The notes under the pieces were generated by a model that ran no database searches, had not been told where the DNA came from, and worked only from the letters and a program-made list of their open reading frames with translations. A program made the position numbers and the translations under genes. DNA of 64,000 nt from CAYLPU01 sp964385635 (GTDB taxonomy: Bacteria > Chloroflexota > Anaerolineae > B4-G1), in NCBI GenBank assembly GCA_964385635.1, contig CAYLPU010000015.1, forward strand, positions 3,924-67,923, given 5' to 3'. This document shows positions 44,584-52,194 of this stretch, piece by piece (the first letter of the stretch is position 1; each line of letters opens with the position of its first letter).

Positions 44584-45519
44584 ATGGAAGACAAACTTAC
44601 CATCTTCGTAAGTTCGATCATCGGTGAATTGCTTGAAGAGCGAAAGGCGATCAAACAGGCCATCGAAGCGATCCCTCTCACTAAATCCTGGGTCTTCGAG
44701 CACACCCCCGCCTCCGCCGACAGGCTTGATGAGTCGTACCTGAGCAAGGTGCGGGAGTGCGACGTCTTTGTCCTGCTTATGGCCAAGAATATCTCGCACC
44801 CTGTGCGGCGGGAGTACGAGACGGCCCTGGCTGACGACAAACCCAGGTTTGTCTTCCTCAAGGACGTGGAGCGCACCTCGGAAGCCCATGCGTTCATTGA
44901 CCAGATCGACGTCAAGTGGTCCAAGTTCAACACTACGGAGGAGATGCAACAGCAGGTGCAGGAAGCCGTGACGGATGAACTGATCAAGGGCTACCGCCGC
45001 TATCGGTTGAAAGCGACCGAGATGGACACGCTGGCGGACTTCATGGAGCGGCTGAGCGCTGCTACTGTGATGGGCGGCGACAATATTCAGGTAACCATCG
45101 GCAATGGGGCTGGGCAAGTGGCAGTGGGAAAGAACATCGTCCAGACAGGTGACATTACCTACGGCCCAAGCCACAAAACGGTCTTCCACGGCTCCGTCAC
45201 GGGCCCGGTGCATACTGGCAGTGGGAACATCGTCATCAACCCCACCCAGGACCTGGAGACCATCTTCGCACAACTCCGTACCTTGGTCGCCACGCAGTCC
45301 CAGTTGCCGCCGGCGGAGCGAGAGGAGATTACGGCCGGGCTGTCGGAGCTTGGAACCGAGCTTGCCCAGGCCGAGCCAGACCTGGGCAAGATTCAGCGGC
45401 TCAAGAAGTTCCTGGTGGAGAAGGGGCCCTGGTTGGCCGCTGGAGTTAACACGCTCTTCATTAACCCATCAGTGGTGGAGATAGTGAAGCAGGCGACGCA
45501 GAGGCTGTTAGGAGGGTAG
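44584..45519 (+). CDS. DUF4062 protein with Gly-rich tag
   Basis: A 311-residue protein. Residues 4-105 are DUF4062 (LTIFVSSIIGELLEERKAI, DESYLSKVRECDVFVLLM, HPVRREYETALADDKPRFVF), a Rossmann-like domain related to TIR/nucleoside-deoxyribosyltransferase folds and common beside NACHT proteins. Residues 164-216 are Gly-rich strands (GDNIQVTIGNGAGQVAVGKN, then FHGSVTGPVHTGSGNI) repeating the tag found at the NACHT N-terminus. The C-terminal 85 residues are helical with a hydrophobic stretch near 283-295. GGAGGAG precedes the ATG. It probably serves as adaptor or effector for the NACHT protein. Confidence 0.82.
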   Translation: MEDKLTIFVSSIIGELLEERKAIKQAIEAIPLTKSWVFEHTPASADRLDESYLSKVRECDVFVLLMAKNISHPVRREYETALADDKPRFVFLKDVERTSEAHAFIDQIDVKWSKFNTTEEMQQQVQEAVTDELIKGYRRYRLKATEMDTLADFMERLSAATVMGGDNIQVTIGNGAGQVAVGKNIVQTGDITYGPSHKTVFHGSVTGPVHTGSGNIVINPTQDLETIFAQLRTLVATQSQLPPAEREEITAGLSELGTELAQAEPDLGKIQRLKKFLVEKGPWLAAGVNTLFINPSVVEIVKQATQRLLGG

Positions 45520-45558
45520 TCAGGATGTACGCGGACGAGAAAATGGAGGAGGCTCGGG

Positions 45559-46938
45559 ATGGACAAGATTGCTGACCTGGCTAAAAGGATGCGCGCGAAG
45601 CGTGAGTCAGGGTCCCACCCTTACGTATTGGTCCTGGGCGCTGGCGTTTCGATCTCCTCTGGCACCAGCCTCAACCGGGCCGTCGTCGAGCGCGTCGTCG
45701 GGACCTATGACCTGGAGGCTTTCGACGCATATCTGGCCCAGTGTAGCGATGACGAGCGATTCGCTATCCTGCGCGACCTGGTTGAAGGCACCTCGCCGTC
45801 GGGAGGGTACCGGTATCTGGCGGAACTCATCCGGGCTGGCTACTTCGACGTGATCCTCTCCACCAATTTCGACCCGTTGTTGGAGGATGCCATCGCGGCG
45901 TTACCCATGCGGCGCCGCGACTACGTCTTCCTGGTGCACGGGGTGATGGAACCGGAGTTTGTGGCCGATCACCTGGACAACCGTGTCCCGAGGGTCAAGG
46001 TCCTGAAACTGCACGGCGATCTGTTCTACCGCAAGTTCTACTATACCGGCGAGGAGATTGAAGCGTTCCCACCTCTGATCAGCCGCGCTTTGGGAATCTA
46101 CCTCAACCATCGCGACATTCTCATCGTGGGGCATGGCATGCGCGACACCGACATCAATCGCTGCCTGACGGAAAAAGGCAGTTCCATCTGGTACGTGGGG
46201 CCAAGCCCGCCTTCCGGTGAGATTGCCCAGTTCATGAAGTTGCGGAAATCCGAGCACAACCTTGTCTCCGGCGACGATGGTTACTTCGATGCTTTCTTCA
46301 CCCGACTTCGGGCGGCACTCTTGGGTGGGACGGCTGAGGTCAGTGTGGATGAAATCGCGCAGTCCATCTTCAGTGTTAGTCAACCAGGTGGGCTGCTAGT
46401 AGGGTCCAGTTTCCTGCTGGGAGATACGGGCCTGTTGGTGACCGATTCCTCAATCTTAATGGGTCTGGGTCAGGGACTTGCGCTGGGAGTCAAAGCCGAG
46501 GTGCGTCCATTCGCCGGTGGCTCCCGGCGACAGGCGGAGTTGGTTGTTTCGCCAGAGATGGTGTTAGACTACGCCGTGTTCAGAATTCCAGATATGCTGG
46601 AAGTCTCACCGCTTGAGTTGGCTGACGACTTGTTCACTGTTGGCGAGCCGGTGACAGCCTGCATATCTGTCGGAGAGACCCAGGGTTTTCACGATGGCAC
46701 CGTGACGGGCGTTAATCGCAGCGTCCCCATACAGATGGGTGGCGGCCGGATCGAGACCATTACCAACCTCATTGAGACGGACATCAAGATCATGCCCGGA
46801 GCGTGTGGATCTCCACTGGTCAGGAGAGATGGACGCGTTGTGGGTGTGCTCGTCGCCGGCAATGGCTGTAGTTACGCGCTCACCTCGCTGCGGTTGAGGG
46901 AGATGTTGGATCGGGCTGGATTGTTACCCAGTGGCTAA
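45559..46938 (+). CDS. SIR2 domain fused to an altered trypsin-like domain
   Basis: A 459-residue protein. Residues 15-255 are SIR2 (LVLGAGVSISSGTS at 25-36, STNFDPLLED at 101-110, LKLHGD with catalytic His152, GHGMRDTDIN at 191-200). Residues 268-440 have the layout of a trypsin-fold domain: GSSFLLGDTGLLVTDSSIL, LDYAVFRIP, IMPGACGSPLVRRDG and VVGVLVAGNG. The Asp is kept (D337), but the His position is S298 and the Ser position is C416. Proteolysis by the standard triad is therefore unlikely; a Cys-based or purely binding role is possible. GGAGGAGG lies 14 nt before the ATG. I infer an NAD-consuming effector with a sensor or docking barrel. Confidence 0.82.
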   Translation: MDKIADLAKRMRAKRESGSHPYVLVLGAGVSISSGTSLNRAVVERVVGTYDLEAFDAYLAQCSDDERFAILRDLVEGTSPSGGYRYLAELIRAGYFDVILSTNFDPLLEDAIAALPMRRRDYVFLVHGVMEPEFVADHLDNRVPRVKVLKLHGDLFYRKFYYTGEEIEAFPPLISRALGIYLNHRDILIVGHGMRDTDINRCLTEKGSSIWYVGPSPPSGEIAQFMKLRKSEHNLVSGDDGYFDAFFTRLRAALLGGTAEVSVDEIAQSIFSVSQPGGLLVGSSFLLGDTGLLVTDSSILMGLGQGLALGVKAEVRPFAGGSRRQAELVVSPEMVLDYAVFRIPDMLEVSPLELADDLFTVGEPVTACISVGETQGFHDGTVTGVNRSVPIQMGGGRIETITNLIETDIKIMPGACGSPLVRRDGRVVGVLVAGNGCSYALTSLRLREMLDRAGLLPSG

Positions 46939-46949
46939 GGGAGTCTACT

Positions 46950-47768
46950 ATGACAAGCACCTTGCAAACTTGTATCTCATTCGTCTTTCTGGTCGTAAAC
47001 GTGATTATCTTGTTGGTGATCTTGAGGTTAAATCAACGAACCGGCCCCGATTCCAGTCAGCGGGACCTGCCAGCGAATGATGAGTTCGTAGTGGCGACTT
47101 CAGTCGCTTTTCCCGCCCCAACAACGACTGAAGTCGTTACTACAAACCGTCAAAACCTCCGTGGTGGACTGCTAGACGCATCTGACATCCTCGGCTGGGA
47201 GTTTGAATATGCCCGTACCACGGCCAGCGAGGCGATGCGGGATCGGCACACTATGGTCAACTTCTACCTGTTGGCCGTAGGTGTCGTGGCCTCGGGCGTC
47301 GTCACTGTGCTGGGGTGGGACACTGATCTCCCGAAAGCGATCGGAACCGTGCTCCTGTGGCTGGTGTGCGGGATCGGGTGGCTCTATTTCTTGAAGGTCA
47401 TTCGCCTGCGCCAGGCGTGGGTTGACAGCGCCAAGACGATGAATCGGATCAAGGAATTCTGCATCCAGCATGCGAAAGAGTTTGACGCTGATGTACTGCG
47501 CACTGCCTTCCGTTGGCAGGCTCACACGCTGCCTGCTCCGCATAAGCCGTGGACTGTGTTCTTCTATTCAGCCATACTGATCGGCTTCTTGGACAGCGTG
47601 GCCTACGTGGCGGGGGGAGCGTTGTTGGATCTGAATGTCATACGGTCTTCTCCCCTGTTCGTTCTGGGGCCATTGGCCCTATTCGGGCTGGTCTTTTTTG
47701 CCTTTCACGTATGGCTGTATTTCGCCTTCCTGAAACCTGGGTCATCGAAGAAGGAGACTCATAAATGA
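46950..47768 (+). CDS. 5-TM membrane protein of the conflict island
   Basis: A 272-residue protein with predicted helices near 8-26, 104-124, 130-148, 205-228 and 236-262. Between helix 1 and residue 75 the coding sequence runs through an inverted repeat (47088-47143), giving the odd FVVATSVAFPAPTTTEVVTT segment. The core 80-175 (EYARTTASEAMRDRHTMVNF before a TM pair) recalls membrane effectors of the SLATT kind; this is a weak resemblance. It starts 11 nt after the SIR2 gene with GGGAG upstream. A membrane-disrupting effector or anchor is possible. Confidence 0.65.
   Translation: MTSTLQTCISFVFLVVNVIILLVILRLNQRTGPDSSQRDLPANDEFVVATSVAFPAPTTTEVVTTNRQNLRGGLLDASDILGWEFEYARTTASEAMRDRHTMVNFYLLAVGVVASGVVTVLGWDTDLPKAIGTVLLWLVCGIGWLYFLKVIRLRQAWVDSAKTMNRIKEFCIQHAKEFDADVLRTAFRWQAHTLPAPHKPWTVFFYSAILIGFLDSVAYVAGGALLDLNVIRSSPLFVLGPLALFGLVFFAFHVWLYFAFLKPGSSKKETHK
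47088..47143. repeat. Inverted repeat inside the 5-TM protein gene
   Basis: The left arm contains GCGACTTCAGTCGC and the right arm ACGACTGAAGTCGT. The outer parts GTAGT and ACTAC also pair across a centre of about 16 nt. The right arm matches 29366-29383. The element is in frame and free of stops here. Confidence 0.75.
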
Positions 47769-47779
47769 TTTTCCGGCCT

Positions 47780-47900
47780 CGAAGCTTTGCAGGCCGTGCG
47801 GGGCTGAAGACCCCGCGCTGAGAGAGCGAAGCCCCTTCGGGGCTGGTTCTTAGCCCGCAGGGCTTTGCTCCTTCAGCCCGGAGGTTCAGCTCCGGGGCGC
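47780..47900. repeat. GC-rich palindromic intergenic region
   Basis: Several short inverted repeats (GCCCCTTCGGGGC, GCCCGCAGGGC, GGGGCTGAAGACCCC) fill the 150 nt between the 5-TM and Nudix genes. They could terminate or attenuate the operon transcript. Confidence 0.6.
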
Positions 47901-47921
47901 AGATGATTGAAGGAGATGCCT

Positions 47922-48572
47922 ATGTCCTCAGAACCGTCTCAGCCAGGTGATGCCAGCCCGTGGGTAAAGGTGCTCGACCTGGCCGAGGATTATACGTTCG
48001 GGAAGTTATTTCGAGTCATCCGTGCGACGCTCCAGTATCGGCGCTTTGACGGCCGGATGAGCGAGCCTGTCACGCGCATCAACTTCGAGCGCGGTGACTC
48101 CGTGGGCGTCCTGCTGTACGATCCTCGGGACGATGCTGTGATCCTGGTACGCCAGTTCCGCTATCCTGTCTACGCTGGCCTCAACCCCGATGAGCGCGTT
48201 GGCGATGGCGCCAAGCAGGCGTGGCTTGTGGAAATCGTGGCCGGTGTCAAGGATGTGGGTCAGACAGTCAGGGAAGTGGCCAATAAGGAGTTGCTGGAGG
48301 AAGCCGGCTACGAGGTCAAAGGCGAACTGCAACCGATCACCACAGTCTATCCCAGCCCTGGCGGCTCCTCGGAGCACATTCATCTGTTTCTGGGCCAGGT
48401 GGATCATCGCCAACACGCTGGCAAGGGCGGGGGTGTCGTGGCAGAGGGAGAGGACACTCATGTCGTGGCTCTTCCCTTCGGCGAGGCCATGGACATGGTA
48501 GCACGCGGCGAGATCCGTGATGCCAAGACGATCATCGCGCTGCAGCACCTGGCATTGCACAGGACCGGGTGA
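47922..48572 (+). CDS. Nudix hydrolase (ADP-ribose pyrophosphatase-like)
   Basis: A 216-residue protein with a Nudix box at 108-130 (GVKDVGQTVREVANKELLEE). The metal-binding KELLEE part (E123, E126, E127) is kept, but the upstream Glu of GX5E is Q114 and the Arg of REL is K122. The N-terminal half (RFDGRMSEPVTRINFERGDS, VRQFRYPVY) matches ADP-ribose/GDP-mannose pyrophosphatases. AAGGAG lies 6 nt before ATG 47922. It is the last plus-strand gene after the island; removal of ADP-ribose produced by SIR2 is an attractive but untested role. Confidence 0.87.
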   Translation: MSSEPSQPGDASPWVKVLDLAEDYTFGKLFRVIRATLQYRRFDGRMSEPVTRINFERGDSVGVLLYDPRDDAVILVRQFRYPVYAGLNPDERVGDGAKQAWLVEIVAGVKDVGQTVREVANKELLEEAGYEVKGELQPITTVYPSPGGSSEHIHLFLGQVDHRQHAGKGGGVVAEGEDTHVVALPFGEAMDMVARGEIRDAKTIIALQHLALHRTG

Positions 48573-48632
48573 TCTTCCCGTTGGACGAACAGCCCCCCAA
48601 TTCACAGAACGCAGCTACTCAGCCCGGCAGTC

Positions 48633-48692
48633 GTTACACAGAGTTACACGGAGAAGACACAGAGAACCACAGAGAGAGATAGGGAGATAGCC
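48633..48692. repeat. Interspersed repeat, inverted copy of 16724-16782
   Basis: The sequence CACGGAGAAGACACAGAGAA and its surroundings are the reverse complement of the earlier copy, with a 4-nt insertion (AGAG). It marks the right border of the island. Confidence 0.75.
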
Positions 48693-48786
48693 CGTCGTTG
48701 AAGCCTTGACTCTCAGACTCTGGTCACCGCGTGGGGTTCCCGTAGGGTCGGCGTAGGGTCGGCGTCAAGTCCTGCGAGGCAAAGTG

Positions 48787-48930
48787 TGGTATACTATATG
48801 CAGAGTTAGGGACGGTTTCTCTTCTTCTCCTCCTTTTGGTGAGGGCCGGGGTGTTGTGACCCCCGGCTCTCCGCAATTATATACGTAGAGCGGGGCCAGT
48901 GAGCATGACCCACTGGCTCTTTCTGTGTGC
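48787..48930 (+). ncRNA. Candidate small RNA with extended -10 promoter and terminator
   Basis: TGG-TATACT (48787-48795) is an extended -10 without a good -35. The transcript from about 48802 has a pyrimidine-rich stretch (TTTCTCTTCTTCTCCTCC). An 11-bp hairpin follows at 48841-48871 (GAGGGCCGGGG paired with CCCCGGCTCTC). A terminator-type hairpin ends it: GGGCCAGTG 48893-48901, CACTGGCTC 48911-48919, then TTTCTGTG. No ORF fits. Family unknown. Confidence 0.5.
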
Positions 48931-49030
48931 TGGAGAAGCGTCACACCCCCTTGATGCTCGCAGAAAAGGTGGCTCGTGAGCCCGCTCCGAACGATTCAAG
49001 GTGGCTCGAGTGATCCAGAAGGGACAGCAA

Positions 49031-50809
49031 TCAGACTGAGCCGCGTACCGTCTCGAAGAACGCCCTGTACACAGGCCCTCTGGGGTTGTCGTGTGTGTCC
49101 ACGATACCTGAACCGGCCATTTTGTTCGACCACCCGAACCAGATCACCACCGGCACCCGTTCCCGGTAGTGTTGCTCCACCTCGGCGTAGACTCCCTTCA
49201 GGTACTCCGCAATATCCTCCCAGTGGAAACTGCTGTCGTCCGCCAGGCTCCAGTCTATCGGAACTCCGATCTCGGCGATCCATATCGGGATGCCGGGCAG
49301 CCCTTGTGTGGCCACTCTCAGGTAGTCGCGCAGCATGCCGAAATTGCTGAGGGGCAACTGCGCGCCCTCGACTACGTATTGCCCGTAGGGATGCATCCCC
49401 ACCGCGTCAACGGGCCACTCGCCATGCATCGCCGCGCGTGTCTGCTGGATGTAGTCCACGTTTGCTTGCGCACCTCTGCACACACCGCCGAATACCACCA
49501 GTGCTTCGGGGTCCACTTCTTTGATCGCCCTCCCTGCCCCGAGCAGGATGGGGGCATAGATCTCCGGCGTCACGTGGATGGAAGTGCCCTCGCCGTGCGG
49601 GTTGTCCCCCTCGTTCCAGATCTGATAGGCGGCCACCCGGCCCCTGAAGTGCTGCGCTACCCCCTGCACGTAGCCGGCGAAATCTCGCGCGTACCTGGGC
49701 CAGTCACCGTGGTCCCACGGGCCGTGTCCCCAGAAGGATTCCCAGTTGAGGATCAGCAGTGTCCTGGTACCGGCGGCGCGGTAGCGATCGATGATGTCAC
49801 CATAGTGCGCGAACGACTGCTCCAGCGTCAGATCTGGCAGCGCGCTGTCCTTGAATACGAAGCGCACCCATCCTACACCCCGCAACTCCTCAGCGGTGGG
49901 TGTCCGGTGTGGGCTGCGGGGCCAGTGATCCGGATCTTGAGAAGGGGGCTCGGGCTGGAGGTTGATGCCGTAGTGCTCGGCCCTCTTCGCCCCGGTAATC
50001 ACCGTGACGCTACTGCTGCTCTCGCCGCTCTCAAAGTCCCGGATCAGCGGGTACAGGCTGGGATGGATGGTGTGGATGCCGTAGAGGCTGAAGAAGGTCG
50101 GTTTATGAGCCGCTAGCCGGTTGAGCCAGGGCTGGAACTCGGCCGCCGCCAGCAACCGCAGTTCGGGATCTTCGTGGAAGGGGCCCAGAGCGGGATACAT
50201 CGGCGGCTTGTAATCCAGAGAGCCGTAGAAGCGCTCGTACTGCGCATAGGTCCACTCGTCAATGACCGTCTGTGCCTGGTTGGCCGGGGCCACGCTGGTG
50301 TTGGAGTAGTAATAGGTGGCGTAGGCCATCGGCATCAGCCCGCCCTTGCAGAGTGCGTTCAACGTCTTGTAGGGCAGGCCGCTATGGTCATCAATGTTGG
50401 GGAACGAGCAGTTGTAGACCCGATTGGGGTCCACCCCAAGAGTGAGCGCGTGGTCCACCAGCCGCTGGGCAGCGTCGTGCAAACCATCACACTGGTCTTC
50501 TACGTTCAGGATCACGCCCTGGTAACCATTGGCGAAGGCTCGCTGGATGAGCCGGGCCTCCTCCTCCGGGTACAACATGCGTATGAAGATCCAGGCCATA
50601 GGCACCAATCCAGCGTCCGAGATCTGCTGGCGCACGGAGGGGGCGCGCTCGTAGTACACTGTCCTCCGCACGCCGTCATTGGACTCAGGCGTATCGCCCA
50701 CCTTGGCCAGGATGTGAGTGAGGCCCATCAGCGGTGCTTGCTGGATCGCCTGCGCCACGTGGGCGGTTGTCACCGCCCACACTCCCTTGCCCGAAAGTAT
50801 TTGACTCAT
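49031..50809 (-). CDS. Glycoside-hydrolase-like protein with two TIM-barrel-type regions
   Basis: A 592-residue protein without a signal peptide. The C-terminal half (from about 300) has clan-A glycosidase features: AYQIWNEGDNPHG with a likely acid/base Glu near 400 and IPIWIAEIGVPIDWS with a likely nucleophile Glu near 512, plus VVFGGVC and VGMHPYG. The N-terminal half (1-270) looks like another barrel (VWAVTTAHVAQAIQQAPLMG, YQGVILNVEDQCDG) that I cannot assign. The substrate is unknown, and a cytoplasmic location is unusual for the family. Confidence 0.72.
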   Translation of the reverse strand: MSQILSGKGVWAVTTAHVAQAIQQAPLMGLTHILAKVGDTPESNDGVRRTVYYERAPSVRQQISDAGLVPMAWIFIRMLYPEEEARLIQRAFANGYQGVILNVEDQCDGLHDAAQRLVDHALTLGVDPNRVYNCSFPNIDDHSGLPYKTLNALCKGGLMPMAYATYYYSNTSVAPANQAQTVIDEWTYAQYERFYGSLDYKPPMYPALGPFHEDPELRLLAAAEFQPWLNRLAAHKPTFFSLYGIHTIHPSLYPLIRDFESGESSSSVTVITGAKRAEHYGINLQPEPPSQDPDHWPRSPHRTPTAEELRGVGWVRFVFKDSALPDLTLEQSFAHYGDIIDRYRAAGTRTLLILNWESFWGHGPWDHGDWPRYARDFAGYVQGVAQHFRGRVAAYQIWNEGDNPHGEGTSIHVTPEIYAPILLGAGRAIKEVDPEALVVFGGVCRGAQANVDYIQQTRAAMHGEWPVDAVGMHPYGQYVVEGAQLPLSNFGMLRDYLRVATQGLPGIPIWIAEIGVPIDWSLADDSSFHWEDIAEYLKGVYAEVEQHYRERVPVVIWFGWSNKMAGSGIVDTHDNPRGPVYRAFFETVRGSV

Positions 50810-50866
50810 CGCTTTCCTCCTTCCTTATCTGGGTATGGCCAAAACCGATAAAGAGACTGCTAATCT

Positions 50867-51100
50867 CTAGCGATTGATGATCCGCACTATGATGTTCAGC
50901 AGAAGCGTCAACAGAATGCTGAGGACAATCGAACTGGCCAGTGGGACCAGGCAGGTGAAGCCTGGCCTTTCGATGCGGATGTCGCCTGGCAAATGGCCCA
51001 GGAAGGGTGTCTTTGAGAGCAGCCACAGTAACCCACCGAGCAAGACCAGCCCGCCTCCTACAACCAGCAATAACTTACCTGTCGTCTCTAGACTGTTCAC
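50867..51100 (-). CDS. DUF2905 family small membrane protein
   Basis: A 77-residue protein with two hydrophobic helices and the family motif LLWLLSKTPFLGHLPGDIRI between them. The start is GTG 51100, overlapping the kinase stop (GTGA); the longer ORF upstream is the kinase gene in another frame. It forms an operon with ruvB and the kinase. Confidence 0.9.
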   Translation of the reverse strand: MNSLETTGKLLLVVGGGLVLLGGLLWLLSKTPFLGHLPGDIRIERPGFTCLVPLASSIVLSILLTLLLNIIVRIINR

Positions 51101-52194
51101 GGCAGCCCCCCCAGGAGTACATTCAACGCTGCCGCCAGGCCCCAGAAAAGCAGGAAGAAGCCGATCAGCGTGCCGGCAATCGCCGCCAGCAGCGCCCACC
51201 CGCTGCCTCCGTGCTCTGGGCTTTCTTTTGGCTCCGATGGCCAGATGATTTCCAGTGGGATCGGGGCGGGCGGTGGCGTTGGATGCGCTGGCACGCTCGT
51301 AACGATGGCCGGATGGCGCAATGCCTCAGCCACGATAGCGGTGGTCTCCAGAGCCTGGCCTGTTGCCCCCTTCTCCACTGCCTCACGGAACGCGGTGACG
51401 AGTGCATCCACTGACTCGTAGCGCAAGTCGCGATTACGGGCTAGCGCCTTGATAATCACCTGGTTCACGGCCAGAGGCAGACTGGGGTTGATTATCCGCG
51501 GCTGCGTTGGCGGTTCGCTCAACCGCTTGAAGGCGACCGCCAGTCCCGGTGCGCCTTCAAATGGTACGCGCCCGGTGACTATGTGGTACAGCACTGCCCC
51601 CAGGGCATAGATGTCGGCCCGAGGGTCCACCGTCTCACCTCTCACCTGTTCGGGAGCCATGTAGGCAGGTGTGCCCAGGCCCATCCCTGCCTCTGTGATG
51701 AACGAGGGATCCTTCAGAATCTTGACCAGGCCAAAGTCGGCCAGCAGTACCCAGTTTCCCGGTCCCAACAGAATGTTGCCCGGCTTCACGTCGCGATGGA
51801 CGATGTCCCGGCTGTGGGCGTACGAAAGCGCACTTCCTACCTGTTCCAGGATTTCGAACGCGAAGTCGGGCGTCAAAGGCTCCCCCATCAGGTTCGCCAG
51901 TGACCCGGTGTCCACGTACTGCATGACGAGGTAGACCAGATCGTCCTGCTGGTCAAAGTCGTAGACGGGCAGAATGTTGGGGTGGTCCAGTTGGGCGATG
52001 GACTTGGCTTCGCGGACGAAGCGCAGGCGGAACGTCCGCTCGTCGGCGAAGAGGGGAGAGAGCACCTTGACCGCCACGTACCGGTTGAGTTTGGGCTGAA
52101 GTGCCTTGTAGATGTCGGCCGTGGCTCCGCGCCCGATGTGCTTCACGATTTCGTATTCGCCCAGTTTCTTGCCCACCAGGTCGTGTTTTGTCAT
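51097..52194 (-). CDS. Ser/Thr protein kinase (PknB-like, membrane-anchored)
   Basis: A 365-residue protein. All Hanks-type motifs are present: glycine loop GRGATADIYK, K43 in VAVKVL, E62, HRDVKPGN (D135, N140), DFG (153-155) and APEQ. After residue 275 comes a Pro-rich linker and one C-terminal TM helix (about 332-355), so the catalytic domain faces the cytoplasm and nothing of size lies outside. It overlaps ruvB by 4 nt. Confidence 0.94.
   Translation of the reverse strand: MTKHDLVGKKLGEYEIVKHIGRGATADIYKALQPKLNRYVAVKVLSPLFADERTFRLRFVREAKSIAQLDHPNILPVYDFDQQDDLVYLVMQYVDTGSLANLMGEPLTPDFAFEILEQVGSALSYAHSRDIVHRDVKPGNILLGPGNWVLLADFGLVKILKDPSFITEAGMGLGTPAYMAPEQVRGETVDPRADIYALGAVLYHIVTGRVPFEGAPGLAVAFKRLSEPPTQPRIINPSLPLAVNQVIIKALARNRDLRYESVDALVTAFREAVEKGATGQALETTAIVAEALRHPAIVTSVPAHPTPPPAPIPLEIIWPSEPKESPEHGGSGWALLAAIAGTLIGFFLLFWGLAAALNVLLGGLP

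Noticed and set aside
46360..46900. Active serine protease domain in the SIR2 fusion
   Set aside because: Ser and His positions are Cys and Ser, so the standard triad is not present.
47926..48572. Nudix gene as certain member of the island operon
   Set aside because: A 150-nt GC-rich palindromic gap precedes it, so co-transcription cannot be asserted; kept as probable neighbour.
48573..49030. tRNA gene in the gap after the Nudix gene
   Set aside because: No cloverleaf with a T-arm GTTCRA could be built; the hairpins fit a terminator-ended small RNA better.
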